A DNA stretch of 64,000 bases, taken from Streptomyces inusitatus. Its GTDB lineage: Bacteria > Actinomycetota > Actinomycetes > Streptomycetales > Streptomycetaceae. Of this stretch, positions 42,107 to 50,948 are shown in pieces. The notes under the pieces are model-generated. The model saw nothing but the letters and a program-made list of their open reading frames with translations, was not told the DNA's origin and made no database searches. The position numbers and the translations under genes were made by a program. Every line of letters begins with the position of its first letter. Positions within the stretch are counted from its first letter, which is position 1. The stretch lies in assembly GCF_014651115.1 (NCBI RefSeq), contig NZ_BMWG01000031.1:1-64000 (forward strand), read 5' to 3'.

Positions 42107-45100
42107 TCAGCCGGATCCGGTGGGCGGCGGCAGGAAGCCCATCCGGACATGGGACTCCACGTACCGGGTGAAGAGGGCCTCGTCCACCCGCGGGCAGTGG
42201 ATCCCGCTTCCCCCGAGCGCCTCCCGGGTGCTCGTGGCGTCGAAGACCGCCGCGCCGGAGAAGCGGGTCGCGGCGTCGAACGCGTCGGCGGGCAGGAGGG
42301 AGAGCAGGGGGTGGGCCGTGTTGGCCGGCTCCCGCTCGACGGCCCGCCGCCAGTCGGCGAGCGGTACGTCCCCGATGGCGTAGCCCAGGGAGCGCAGCCA
42401 GCCGATCGCGCGGGCCAGCGGGACCCGGTCCCCGGCGGCCAGATGGAAGGTGCGGTTCGCCGCCCGGGGGGTGCGGGAGAGCGCGACGACGGCTCTGCTC
42501 ACATAGTCCACCGGGACGAGGTCGAACCGCTCCTCCAGGTCGGCCGGGGCCAGTCCGGCCTCGACGCACCCCTTGAGCAGCAGCCAGAAGTAGTCGGAGG
42601 TCTGGCACAGTCCGCTGTCGGTGGCTCCGCAGATCCGCGCGGGGCGGTGGACCGATATCCGCAGGCCGCGTTCCCGTGCCTGCTCCAGCAGCGCTTCGGC
42701 GGCCCATTTGCTCTGCGCGTAGCCGTTGCGCAGGGCGTCCGCCGGGGGCAGCGGGTCCTCCGGGCGGACGGGGCCGCCGTCCGGGGGGCCCGCCGTGTGG
42801 ACCCCGACGGTCGAGATGTGGTGCAGGGGTACGGAGCCGTGGAGGGCCGCCAGTCGCAGCACCTCCGCCGTGCCGCGCACATTGCTCCTCCTCAGCCGCT
42901 CGTAGGAGTGGGTGAGATTGACCTCGGCCCCGCAGTGGAAGACGGTGTCGACCCGGCGGGCGAGGCTGTCGAAGTCTCCGGCGGGCATTCCGAGACCCTC
43001 CTCCGCGAGATCTCCGGGCACGGCCGTGATCCGGTCCGTGTACGAGTCCTTCCAGAGGCCGTAGCCGTCGAGCGCGGCGCGCAGCCGCTTGTGGCCGGTG
43101 GCCGTGTCGGGCGCGCGGACGAGGCAGTGCACGAGGCCGTCGGCGGAGGAGCGGAGCAGTTCGTGGAGGAGGAAGGTGCCGAGGAAGCCGGTCCCGCCGG
43201 TGAGGAAGGTCCGCTCCGGGCGGTCGAGGGCCCGGGCCGGGGCGGGTGTGGGCACGATCGCGGCAGGGAGTTCGGCGTCGGCGCGCAGATCGGGTGCGGC
43301 AGTCCGGGTCCGGTCGCCCGGGTCGGTCGGGTCGGTCGGAAGGGCCTGGCCGGTCAGGAGGGCCGCCATCCGGCGGACGGTCGGTGCGGCGAAGAAGGAG
43401 CCGAGGCTGAGCCGTACGCCCCACTCCTCGTGGACGCGCAGCAGCAGCCGGACGACCAGCAGGGAGTCCCCGCCGAGTGCGAAGAAGTCGTCGTCCGCCC
43501 CGATGCGGTCCGTGCCCAGCACCTCGCGCCAGATCTCGGTCATCCGGTGCTCCGGGCCGGTGCGGGCCGGGGCCGGCTCCGGGGCGCTCGCGCCGGGTGC
43601 GGTGGGGGCGGGCAGCGCGGCGCGGTCCACCTTGCCGCTGGGGGTGAGCGGAAAACCGGGCACGGGCATGATCATGACCGGGACCATGGCTTCGGGCAGC
43701 TTCTCCCGCAGGGCGGCGCGCAGCCGTTCCGCGTCGGGGGCGGCGGGGCCCGCCGGGATGTAGTGGGCGACCAGGCGGGTGCTGTGCGGCAGGGAGGTGT
43801 CGGCGGTGACCACCGCGTCGGCGACTCCGGGGACCGCCTTGACGGCGGACTCGATCTCGCCGAGTTCGACCCGGTGGCCCCGGATTTTGATCTGGCCGTC
43901 GCGTCGGCCGAGGAATTCGATGGCTCCGCCGGGCAGGAATCGGCCCAGGTCGCCGCTGCGGTAGAGCCGTTCGCCGGGGATGAGCGGATCCGGGACGAAC
44001 ATCCGCCGGGTGATGTCCGGCCGTCCGTGGTACCCGATGGCGAGGCTCTCGCCGCCGAGCCAGAGCTCCCCCACCGCTCCCGGCGGGACGGGGGCGAGCC
44101 GGTCGTCGAGGATACGGACACGGGCCCCCGGCACCGGACGGCCGACGGGGGCGCGGTCCGGCCATCCGGCGGGGGGTCCGGTGAGTTCCCCGGCGGTGAC
44201 GACATGGGTCTCGGACGGGCCGTACTGATTGTCGAGCACGGCGGTGGTGTTCTCCGTGAAGAACCGTCGGACGGCCGGGGTGATGAAGAGCTGCTCCCCC
44301 GCGCTGACGACTTCGCGCAGCGAGCCACCGCCGCCACGGGCACCGGCCGCGTACTCGGCGAGCTGCTGGAGGGCGACGTAGGGCAGGAAGAGCCGTTCGA
44401 CCCGGCTGTCGTCGATCAGGGCCAGCAGCCGGGCGGGGTCGCGCCGGGCCGTCTCGTCCACCAGGACGAGGGTGCCGCCCGCGTGCCAGGTGGAGAACAG
44501 CTCCTGGAACGCGACGTCGAAGCTGAGCGGGGCGAACTGGGCGGTCCGCAGGGGGCCGGGCGCGTGGGAGGAGGACCGGCGGAGCTGCCAGTCGATGACG
44601 CAGGCGAGGGCGCGGTGCGGCATCAGCACCCCCTTGGGCAGTCCCGTGGAGCCGGAGGTGTAGATCAGATACGCCGGGTCGTCGCGGCTCACGGCGGGAA
44701 GGGCCGCCGCCGGGCGCTCCGCCGTGTCCTCCAGGAACAGCGCTTCGGCACCGGCCGTGTCGACGGCCAGGTCCCGGAGGGTCCGGCGGGTGGTGAGCAC
44801 GGCCGCGGCGGCGCTGTCGCGGAGCATGAGGGAGATCCGTTCCGCCGGATAGGCGGGGTCGACGGGAACGCAGCACCCTCCGGCCCTGAGCACCGCCAGT
44901 ACCGCGACCGGGAGTTCCGGCGAGCGTTCCAGCAGTATCCCGACCCGGCCGCCGCCGTGTCCGGCCGCCACCAGCCGGGCGGCCAGCGCGTCGGAGGCCG
45001 CGTCGAGTTCGGCGAAGGTGAGCCGTACGTCTCTGTGCTCGACGGCCACCGCATCCGGGGTGCGCCGGGCGGCCCGGGCGAAGGCCTCATGGGCGAGGGG

Positions 45101-46552
45101 GCGGCCGGGGGCGGGCGGCGGGCCCTGGGCCCAGGTCGCGGTCGTCCGCTCCCGGTCCCCGGGTGTGAGCACCGCCAGTTCGGCCACCGCCGCGTCCGGG
45201 CGGGAGAGGGCGTCGTCCAGCAGAACGCGGAGACGTTCCGTCAGAAGTCTCGCACCGGCGGGGGTGAACAGCTCCGCCGCGTACTCCAGCCGCCCCCGGA
45301 AGACGCCCTGCTCCGGGGCGAGGTGGAAGAAGGCGTCGAACTTCGCCGTTCCGTCGTGCGGGCGGAGGCGTTCGGCGCGTACCCCCGGCAGTGAGAGGCC
45401 GGGCGCCTGCCCGTCGTCCACCGTCAGCACCACCTGGAAGAGCGGCGTCCGCGATCGGGTGCGCGACGCGCCGGCCATCGCCACCAGCCGGGTGTACGGC
45501 ATGTCCCGGTGCTCCCTGACCTCCCGGGCCGTCCGTTTCGTCTCGGCCACGAGTTCGCGGAAGGACTGCTCCGGTGTGGTGCGCGGGCGCAGCGGGAGTA
45601 CCTCGGCGAGGCACGCGATCATGGGTTCGGTGTCGGTTCCGTCGCGCCGGGAGACCGGTACGCCGAGGATCGCGCCCCGGCCGTCGCCGTCGCCGCCGTC
45701 CCTCTGGCCGTTCCCCCGGCCGTCGCCGTGTCTGTCGATCAGCGCGGTGAGAGCGGCGGCGAAGACGGTGAACGGGGTCGCCCGGGTCTGGCCGCAGAGT
45801 CGGCGCAGCCGGGAGACGAACTCCTCGTCCAGGGTGAATTCGACTGTTCCGCCCCGGTGGCCGAGTGTCTTGGGGCGCGGGCGGTCGAGCGGGAAGGTGG
45901 ATTCCGGGGGCGGGTCCGCGAGGGTGCGCCGCCAGTACTCCGCGGTTTCGGCCCGGGGCGCGCCGGAGGTCCGCTGTCGGTGCGCGTACGGTCCGGGCTG
46001 GAGCGGCACGGGCGGCAGTTCGGGTTCCGGTTCGCCGGTCCGGGCGCGGTAGAGGCTGCTGAACTCCTCGTCGAGCAGATACAGGGCCCAGCCGTCCACG
46101 GCCGCGTGGTGGACGGCGACGGCGAGCACCGCGTCGTCGTCCCCCACTTCCAGCAGGGTCGCGCGGAGCAGGGGCGGCCGGTCCAGCGGCAGCGGGCCCG
46201 AGACGGCCTCGCGCACCGCGCGGTCCAGTTCGCCGGTGGTCACCCGCCGTCTGAGGAGCGGCACGGGCATGGGCGGCAGCACTTCCTGTACGGGGACGCC
46301 GTCGGCCAGGAGCAGTCCGGTGCGCAGGGATTCGTGCCGGTGTACGACACCGGTGAGGGCCCCCTCGACGGCCCGTGCGTCGAGGGGGCCGCGCAGCCGG
46401 TGGACCCAGGACTCCACGTACCGCGAGACGCCGTCCCCGAGCCGGTCGTTCAGCCAGATCCCTTCCTGCTCCCACGACATGGGGTGGACGAGGGGGGCCG
46501 GTTCTGTGTTCCCGGTGGGGCCGGTGTTTCTGATGGGGCCGGTGGCCATCAT
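42107..46552 (-). CDS. NRPS module C-A-PCP with terminal thioester reductase
   Basis: 1481 aa, starting in the stop of the upstream A-domain gene (ATGA). Condensation domain about 20-440 with active site HHAAVDG (~148). Adenylation domain about 490-1000 with YTSGSTGLPKG (~629), YGPSET and the GRRDGQIKIRGHRVE block. PCP near 1027 (FALGGDSLLV, Ser for phosphopantetheine). Reductase domain from ~1115 with TGGTGFLGTF and the SDR-e Tyr/Lys in NGYAQSKWAAE. The chain should be released as an aldehyde or alcohol, since no thioesterase is present. Reading the pocket by motif alignment gives about D-V-Q-F-V-A-Q-V-V-K, closest to proline-type codes; this is inference. Downstream partner of the PCP and A genes. 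Confidence 0.92.
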   Translation of the reverse strand: MMATGPIRNTGPTGNTEPAPLVHPMSWEQEGIWLNDRLGDGVSRYVESWVHRLRGPLDARAVEGALTGVVHRHESLRTGLLLADGVPVQEVLPPMPVPLLRRRVTTGELDRAVREAVSGPLPLDRPPLLRATLLEVGDDDAVLAVAVHHAAVDGWALYLLDEEFSSLYRARTGEPEPELPPVPLQPGPYAHRQRTSGAPRAETAEYWRRTLADPPPESTFPLDRPRPKTLGHRGGTVEFTLDEEFVSRLRRLCGQTRATPFTVFAAALTALIDRHGDGRGNGQRDGGDGDGRGAILGVPVSRRDGTDTEPMIACLAEVLPLRPRTTPEQSFRELVAETKRTAREVREHRDMPYTRLVAMAGASRTRSRTPLFQVVLTVDDGQAPGLSLPGVRAERLRPHDGTAKFDAFFHLAPEQGVFRGRLEYAAELFTPAGARLLTERLRVLLDDALSRPDAAVAELAVLTPGDRERTTATWAQGPPPAPGRPLAHEAFARAARRTPDAVAVEHRDVRLTFAELDAASDALAARLVAAGHGGGRVGILLERSPELPVAVLAVLRAGGCCVPVDPAYPAERISLMLRDSAAAAVLTTRRTLRDLAVDTAGAEALFLEDTAERPAAALPAVSRDDPAYLIYTSGSTGLPKGVLMPHRALACVIDWQLRRSSSHAPGPLRTAQFAPLSFDVAFQELFSTWHAGGTLVLVDETARRDPARLLALIDDSRVERLFLPYVALQQLAEYAAGARGGGGSLREVVSAGEQLFITPAVRRFFTENTTAVLDNQYGPSETHVVTAGELTGPPAGWPDRAPVGRPVPGARVRILDDRLAPVPPGAVGELWLGGESLAIGYHGRPDITRRMFVPDPLIPGERLYRSGDLGRFLPGGAIEFLGRRDGQIKIRGHRVELGEIESAVKAVPGVADAVVTADTSLPHSTRLVAHYIPAGPAAPDAERLRAALREKLPEAMVPVMIMPVPGFPLTPSGKVDRAALPAPTAPGASAPEPAPARTGPEHRMTEIWREVLGTDRIGADDDFFALGGDSLLVVRLLLRVHEEWGVRLSLGSFFAAPTVRRMAALLTGQALPTDPTDPGDRTRTAAPDLRADAELPAAIVPTPAPARALDRPERTFLTGGTGFLGTFLLHELLRSSADGLVHCLVRAPDTATGHKRLRAALDGYGLWKDSYTDRITAVPGDLAEEGLGMPAGDFDSLARRVDTVFHCGAEVNLTHSYERLRRSNVRGTAEVLRLAALHGSVPLHHISTVGVHTAGPPDGGPVRPEDPLPPADALRNGYAQSKWAAEALLEQARERGLRISVHRPARICGATDSGLCQTSDYFWLLLKGCVEAGLAPADLEERFDLVPVDYVSRAVVALSRTPRAANRTFHLAAGDRVPLARAIGWLRSLGYAIGDVPLADWRRAVEREPANTAHPLLSLLPADAFDAATRFSGAAVFDATSTREALGGSGIHCPRVDEALFTRYVESHVRMGFLPPPTGSG

Positions 46553-48093
46553 GAGCTCCTGTTCGGGGCGTGGCCCTCGGCGGCCGGGACAGGCAGCAGG
46601 GCGAGCAGGGCCGCCCGGTCCACCTTGCCGTTCGGGGTGAGCGGGAAGGCCTGCTGCGGAGAGAGGAAGTGGGGTACGAGGTGTTGGGGCAGCCTGGACG
46701 CCAGTTCGCGCCGGAGTGCGGCGGGGCCGAGGTCCCGGTGCTCCGGGGCTCCCGGCGGCTCGGTGGTGTAGAACAGGGCCAGCCGGGTGCCGCCGGTGCC
46801 GTCCGCCGTGTCGCGGAGCGCGGCGACCGTGCACGCGCGTACGCCGGGGATCCGCCGGGCGGCCGCCTCGATCTCCTGAGGTTCGACCCGGTGCCCGGCT
46901 ATTTTCAGCTGCCGGTCGCCGCGCCCGCGGAAGTGGAGGACGCCTCGGGCGTCCAGCAGGCCCCGGTCCCCGGTCCGGTAGATCCGGGTGGGCGATCCGG
47001 CGAGGCGTACCGTGGGGAACTTCGCCGCGGTGAGTTCGGGGTCGCCGAGGTATCCCAGGGCGAGTCCGTCGCCGGAGAGACAGATCTCGCCGATCTCGCC
47101 CGGGGCGGCCGGTTCTTCGCCGTGCAGCACATGGATCCCGGTGCGGGAGACGGCGGTGCCGAGGGGGACGCCGTCCGGCGCGGTGCAGTCGTCCGGCTCG
47201 ACGGGGTGGGTGGCGGCGAAGACACAGCTCTCCACCGGGCCGTAGCCGTTGATCACCTCAAGGCCGGGGTGGCTCTCCAGACAGCGCCGTACATGTCCGG
47301 CGGACATCCGCTCCCCGCCGGTGACCAGGGTCCGCAGTCCGCGCAGGCTGTCCGGGTCCTCCTCGGCGATCAGATTGAGGAGCGAGGTGGTCAGGAAGGC
47401 GGCGTCGACCCCGAATTCCCGGACGAGGGAGCGCAGACCGCTCGGCAGCAGATGGTCGCCGTCGGAGATGACGCAGCGTCCGCCGGTGATGAGGGTTCCC
47501 CAGACCTCCAGGGAGAAAGCGTCCCAGGAGACCGGGGAGGTCTGGGCCATGGACCGGCCGGGTCCCGTCCAGGCCCGCGCGTCCCGGGCCAGTCGGGTGG
47601 TCGCCCGGTGCGGTGAGACGACGGCTTTTGGAGCGCCGGAGGTTCCCGAGGTGAAGAACACGGTGGCGGGGGCGTCGCCGGTGACGTCCGGCGGCGGGGT
47701 GCGGGGGGCGCGCGGCGGCTCCCCGTCCGGGGCCCAGGACGGTACGAGCGCGCCGGGCACGGGCCCGCGGGTGATGAAGAGCGGGGGCGACAGCGTCTCC
47801 AGTACGGTGCGCACCCGTTCCGGCGGCCAGCGACGGTCGAGGGCCGCGTAGCCCGCGCCGCTCTTGAGGACTCCGAGCAGGACCGCCACCAGCTCGGCCG
47901 ACCTGGGCAGATCGACGGGGATCAGATCGCCGGGGCCGACCCCCAGCTCGCCCAGCCGGGCGGCCCAGCCGTCGGCGGCGGCGTCGAGTTCCGCGTACCC
48001 GACGCGTTCATGAGGGGTGACCACCGCGAGGGCGTCGGGGGTGGCGGCCGCCCGGCGGGCCACCTCGGCATGGATCGGCGGGAGGTCGTTCAT
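46549..48093 (-). CDS. stand-alone NRPS adenylation domain
   Basis: 514 aa. Motifs: TVFFTSGTSGAPKAVVSPHR (A3), VINGYGPVES (A5), YRTGDRGLLDARGVLHFRGR (A7/A8 region) and the A10 lysine in LTPNGKVDRA. It has no C or PCP domain, so it loads a partner carrier, most likely the PCP encoded directly upstream (4-nt overlap). Motif alignment of the pocket gives about D-A-L-F-V-G-G-V-F-K, which I cannot assign to an amino acid; Asp235 is present, so an alpha-amino acid is likely. It forms the loading module of the line. Confidence 0.9.
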   Translation of the reverse strand: MNDLPPIHAEVARRAAATPDALAVVTPHERVGYAELDAAADGWAARLGELGVGPGDLIPVDLPRSAELVAVLLGVLKSGAGYAALDRRWPPERVRTVLETLSPPLFITRGPVPGALVPSWAPDGEPPRAPRTPPPDVTGDAPATVFFTSGTSGAPKAVVSPHRATTRLARDARAWTGPGRSMAQTSPVSWDAFSLEVWGTLITGGRCVISDGDHLLPSGLRSLVREFGVDAAFLTTSLLNLIAEEDPDSLRGLRTLVTGGERMSAGHVRRCLESHPGLEVINGYGPVESCVFAATHPVEPDDCTAPDGVPLGTAVSRTGIHVLHGEEPAAPGEIGEICLSGDGLALGYLGDPELTAAKFPTVRLAGSPTRIYRTGDRGLLDARGVLHFRGRGDRQLKIAGHRVEPQEIEAAARRIPGVRACTVAALRDTADGTGGTRLALFYTTEPPGAPEHRDLGPAALRRELASRLPQHLVPHFLSPQQAFPLTPNGKVDRAALLALLPVPAAEGHAPNRSS

Positions 48094-48353
48094 CGGGCGG
48101 CCGCCCGGGCGACGACCGCTTCGGCGAACTCCCCCACGGTCTCGCTGTCGAGGAGGAGTTCGGGGGGCGTGGCCACGCCTGTCGCCTGCTCCAGGCGGAG
48201 GCAGACCCGCATGGCCTGGAGGGATGAGCCGCCGAAGGCGTGGAAGCTGTCCCCGGCGGTCAGCGGGCCCGCCCGGAGGACGTCCTCGACGGCCCGGATC
48301 ACCCGTGCCGCGTCCACCGGGGCGGTCGGGTCATGGGGTATGTGCTCTGTCAC
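48090..48353 (-). CDS. stand-alone peptidyl carrier protein
   Basis: 87 aa; GTG 48353 with GGAGAG upstream. PCP fold with the phosphopantetheine serine in FHAFGGSSLQAMRV and the usual helix after it. It overlaps the A-domain gene by 4 nt. It is the first gene of the NRPS operon and the probable acceptor of that A domain. Its leader contains octamer and hexamer repeats. Confidence 0.88.
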   Translation of the reverse strand: MTEHIPHDPTAPVDAARVIRAVEDVLRAGPLTAGDSFHAFGGSSLQAMRVCLRLEQATGVATPPELLLDSETVGEFAEAVVARAAAR

Positions 48354-48420
48354 GGTCTCTCTCCAGATGGGCCGAATCCTCGGCGGACGGGGTGCCAGGG
48401 GTCCAGGGGTCCGGGGTCCC

Positions 48421-48468
48421 GGGGGTCCGGGGGTCCGGGGGTCCGGGGGTCCGGGGGTCCGGGGGTCC
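48421..48468. repeat. (GGGGGTCC)6 octamer repeat
   Basis: Six exact copies, preceded by degenerate GGTCC units from about 48400. It lies 68 bases upstream of the PCP start, within the leader of the NRPS operon. G-tracts on the plus strand could form a quadruplex. Confidence 0.95.
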
Positions 48469-48488
48469 GGGGGCTGCGTCCGCCCGTC

Positions 48489-48518
48489 GGGGCAGGGGCA
48501 GGGGCAGGGGCAGGGGCA
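48489..48518. repeat. (GGGGCA)5 hexamer repeat
   Basis: Five exact copies followed by related G-rich units to about 48540. It belongs to the same low-complexity block as the octamer repeat, between the NRPS operon and the small gene upstream. Confidence 0.9.
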
Positions 48519-48532
48519 GGGGGCGGGCAGGG

Positions 48533-48775
48533 TCAGGGCAGGGAGAAGAGGGCGGGTTCGCCGCTCGTCGACAGGTGATGTGGGCGACCATCACGTCCGC
48601 CCGGAGACCGTCGCGCTCGGCGAGCGTGATCATCAGATCGCCGAGGACCGGCGGCCGGCCCCGGCCGCCGAAGTTCCGCCCGATCGATTCGGGTCAGCAG
48701 CACCGCCATCGCTCCGGTCACGGTGCCGAACAGGAAGAACGCGGCCTTCGAGGCCGCCGTGCGCTGCTCGCTCAT
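48533..48775 (-). CDS. small membrane protein, possibly frameshifted
   Basis: 80 aa; ATG 48775 follows GGGGGAG. N-terminus MSEQRTAASKAAFFLFGTVT then GAMAVLLTRI is a membrane helix; the rest of this frame looks unnatural. In another frame the sequence after the helix reads IGRNFGGRGRPPVLGDLMIT then LAERDGLRADVMVAHITCRR, which looks like real protein. It continues through the repeats as a Pro-rich tail (PLPLPLPL, PDPRTPGP) to a stop at 48331. A direct ATCG duplication at the switch point would explain a 4-base frameshift. Thus the intact gene may be longer and contain the repeats. Confidence 0.45.
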   Translation of the reverse strand: MSEQRTAASKAAFFLFGTVTGAMAVLLTRIDRAELRRPGPAAGPRRSDDHARRARRSPGGRDGRPHHLSTSGEPALFSLP

Positions 48776-48943
48776 GCCACTCCCCCGCCCCCAGGCGCGC
48801 TTTCACGCCCATGAGGCGGAATCTACACGTGCCCATGCGGTCCCGGCCCAGCCGATGACCTTGGAACGGCAGGCGTTGGGAGCCTGACACCGTGTGGTCC
48901 ATGTCGACCGCGTCCAGTGGGAGTTCGGCGGCCTCCGCCCCCG

Positions 48944-49930
48944 TCAGCCCAGAGCGGCCAGCAGCTCGCGCTCTCGCGCGGCGGTGAGACCCGCGCGGCG
49001 CGGGCGGTCCAGGCCCTGCCCGCGTTCCCAGCGGAGTGTGTCGTTCAGCAGTTCCGCCCGGGGCCGGTGGCGGAGACCGGCGGCGAGCGCCGCGGCTCCC
49101 CCGCGGGCCGACCAGGCTTCCCAGCCGGGCTCGACCAGCCACATCGGCAGCGACTCGGGACCCATGTACTCGGCCACGCCATGGGCGAGCAGCCGGGCCG
49201 AGTCGACGCGGGTCACCGGCCCGGTGTGCCCGCCGGCCGCGCGGGACAGCTCGATCCACTCGGCGAGGGGGAGGACGGGGCCGACCGTGTCGTAGGTGCC
49301 GGTGATTCCCTCGGCGGCGGCGTCGAGCAGCCAGTCGGTGAGGTCTCTGACGTCGATCACCTGTGTCGGCAGGGCCGGTTCGTCCGGTACCAGCATCGGA
49401 CCGCGCGGATCCCGCGCGGCGCGCGCCGCCCAGTAGCCGGAACGGCCGCTGTGGTCGCCGGGGCCGCCGATGAGACCGGCCCGCGCGACGAGGAGCCGAT
49501 CCCCCAGGGCGTCCGCCGAGGCCTGCTCGCAGGCGGCCTTCGCCTCTCCGTACAGCTCTCGGCCCACCTCGCTCCGGTCGGTCGGGGCGAGGAGCGCGGC
49601 GGACTCGTCCGCGTCCGGGTCGGCGTGGGAGGCGTAGGCGCTCATCGAGGAGACGTACGTCCAGTGCCTGGCCGCGCCGCCGAGCGCGGCGAGGGCGTCA
49701 CGGACGAAGCCGGGCTGCCACGACACCTCGACGACCGCGTCCCACTCGCGGCCGAGCAGCGGCGCGTACGCGGACGGATCGCGCCGGTCGGCGGCGATCA
49801 GCACGGCTCCGTCCGCCGTCGCCCCGCTTTCACCGCGGGCGAGGCAGGTCACCCGGTGGCCGCGCCCGATCGCCGCCCGCGACAGCTCGCGGCCCACCCA
49901 TGCCGTACCACCCAGAACGAGAATCTCCAT
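48944..49930 (-). CDS. NAD-dependent epimerase/dehydratase family protein
   Basis: 328 aa from ATG 49930. Extended-SDR start MEILVLGGTAWVGRELSRAA (GGTxxVGR), DRRDP for the adenine region, YVSSMSAYASH and YGEAKAACE (Tyr-x-x-x-Lys), AGLIGGPGDHSGRSGYWAAR, and a C-terminal lobe ending WERGQGLDRPRRAGLTAARE. This pattern is common in Streptomyces reductases annotated only to family. No sugar-nucleotide neighbours, so the substrate is unknown. It may be unrelated to the NRPS despite proximity. Confidence 0.85.
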   Translation of the reverse strand: MEILVLGGTAWVGRELSRAAIGRGHRVTCLARGESGATADGAVLIAADRRDPSAYAPLLGREWDAVVEVSWQPGFVRDALAALGGAARHWTYVSSMSAYASHADPDADESAALLAPTDRSEVGRELYGEAKAACEQASADALGDRLLVARAGLIGGPGDHSGRSGYWAARAARDPRGPMLVPDEPALPTQVIDVRDLTDWLLDAAAEGITGTYDTVGPVLPLAEWIELSRAAGGHTGPVTRVDSARLLAHGVAEYMGPESLPMWLVEPGWEAWSARGGAAALAAGLRHRPRAELLNDTLRWERGQGLDRPRRAGLTAARERELLAALG

Positions 49931-50062
49931 GCCGGTACTCAAACAGCGGCGGAGGCGGAGGCCAAGGGCGCTCTGCCGACAGCAGACGGCCCGGCTGCCG
50001 ACCCACTCGACTGTCAGTGGCCGGGGCTATGTTGAAGCGAAAGGACGGCACTGGAGGGGAAC

Positions 50063-50674
50063 ATGTCCGAACACTCACCCATCGCCGCGCTCATGGCGGT
50101 GATGTCACCGCACGACGGGGTGGACGAGCGGATCGACTGGGCCGCGGCCGGGGCCGAGTGGGGGGTCTCCTCTTTCCCGGCCGACTACAGGGCCTTCATG
50201 GCGGCGTACGGATCCGGCGGCATCGACGATGCCTTCTCGGTGCTCGCTCCCGGGGGCTCGAAGGAGCACGGCGGGATGGCGGAGGAGACGGGCACCCTGC
50301 GGCTCACCTGGGAGCGGGAAGGGGGACCCGCCGGAGTGGAGGCCACGGCGGACCGGGCCGTCGCCTGGGGGGTCAGCTGTGGCGCGGACGTCCTGGGGTG
50401 GCTGACCGACGACGGCGATCCGGACGCGTGGCCGGTGGTCGTCTGGGAGCGGCACGGGTGGCCGCACTGGAAGGTCTACGACTTCGGGATGGCGGAGTTC
50501 CTGCGGCGGGTGTTCGCCGGGGAGTTCCCCGAGTGTCCGCTCAGCGACGCCTCCCTCTGGAGGGAGTCCGCCCCTCACTTCGTCAACCGGCGCTTGGAGA
50601 AGGAGCGTTGGGATGCCGGGGTCAACCCCTACACCGGGGAGCCGGATCCGTACTTCGGCATGGTCTACGACTGA
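50063..50674 (+). CDS. SMI1/KNR4 (SUKH) family protein
   Basis: 203 aa. SUKH core: WGVSSFPADYRAFMAAYGSG GIDD, then strands to VVVWERHGWPHWKVYDFGMA and a helix EFLRRVFAGEF. The C-terminal HFVNRRLEKERWDAGVNPYT extension is typical of Streptomyces members. SUKH proteins often act as immunity proteins to polymorphic toxins, but no toxin gene lies nearby. It precedes the B12 riboswitch. Confidence 0.85.
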   Translation: MSEHSPIAALMAVMSPHDGVDERIDWAAAGAEWGVSSFPADYRAFMAAYGSGGIDDAFSVLAPGGSKEHGGMAEETGTLRLTWEREGGPAGVEATADRAVAWGVSCGADVLGWLTDDGDPDAWPVVVWERHGWPHWKVYDFGMAEFLRRVFAGEFPECPLSDASLWRESAPHFVNRRLEKERWDAGVNPYTGEPDPYFGMVYD

Positions 50675-50727
50675 CCCCGGCGCCCGGCCCCGCGGCCCCG
50701 GCAACCCGCGCTCCGCCGGAAGGGGTT

Positions 50728-50836
50728 ACTCTTCAGACGCCCTGTGGGGGAAGTCCGGTCGAATTCCGGCGCTGACCCGCAACGGTAGGCGGAGTCCGGG
50801 AGACCGGACCCGTGAGCCCGATTACCCGCGGTGGCG
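50728..50836 (+). promoter_or_regulatory. cobalamin riboswitch
   Basis: The core contains GGGGGAAGTCCGGTCGAATT, CCGGCGCTGACCCGCAACGG, a variable arm, then GTGAGCCCGATTACCCGC (B12-box region), matching actinobacterial cobalamin riboswitches. It sits directly ahead of the FecCD permease operon and should reduce expression when adenosylcobalamin is abundant. Boundaries approximate. Confidence 0.9.
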
Positions 50837-50948
50837 CAGGATCCTGTCAACTCGCCGTGGACTGCGAGAGGATGCCCGGCCGGACATCCGTCTCCCGGGC
50901 CGCTCCTCGGCCGTGGACGCACGGCCCGAGGCGAAAGCGACGTCGTTC

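Noticed and set aside
42149..45394. 1081-aa plus-strand open frame across the NRPS
   Set aside because: Antisense to clear C, A, PCP and reductase domains.
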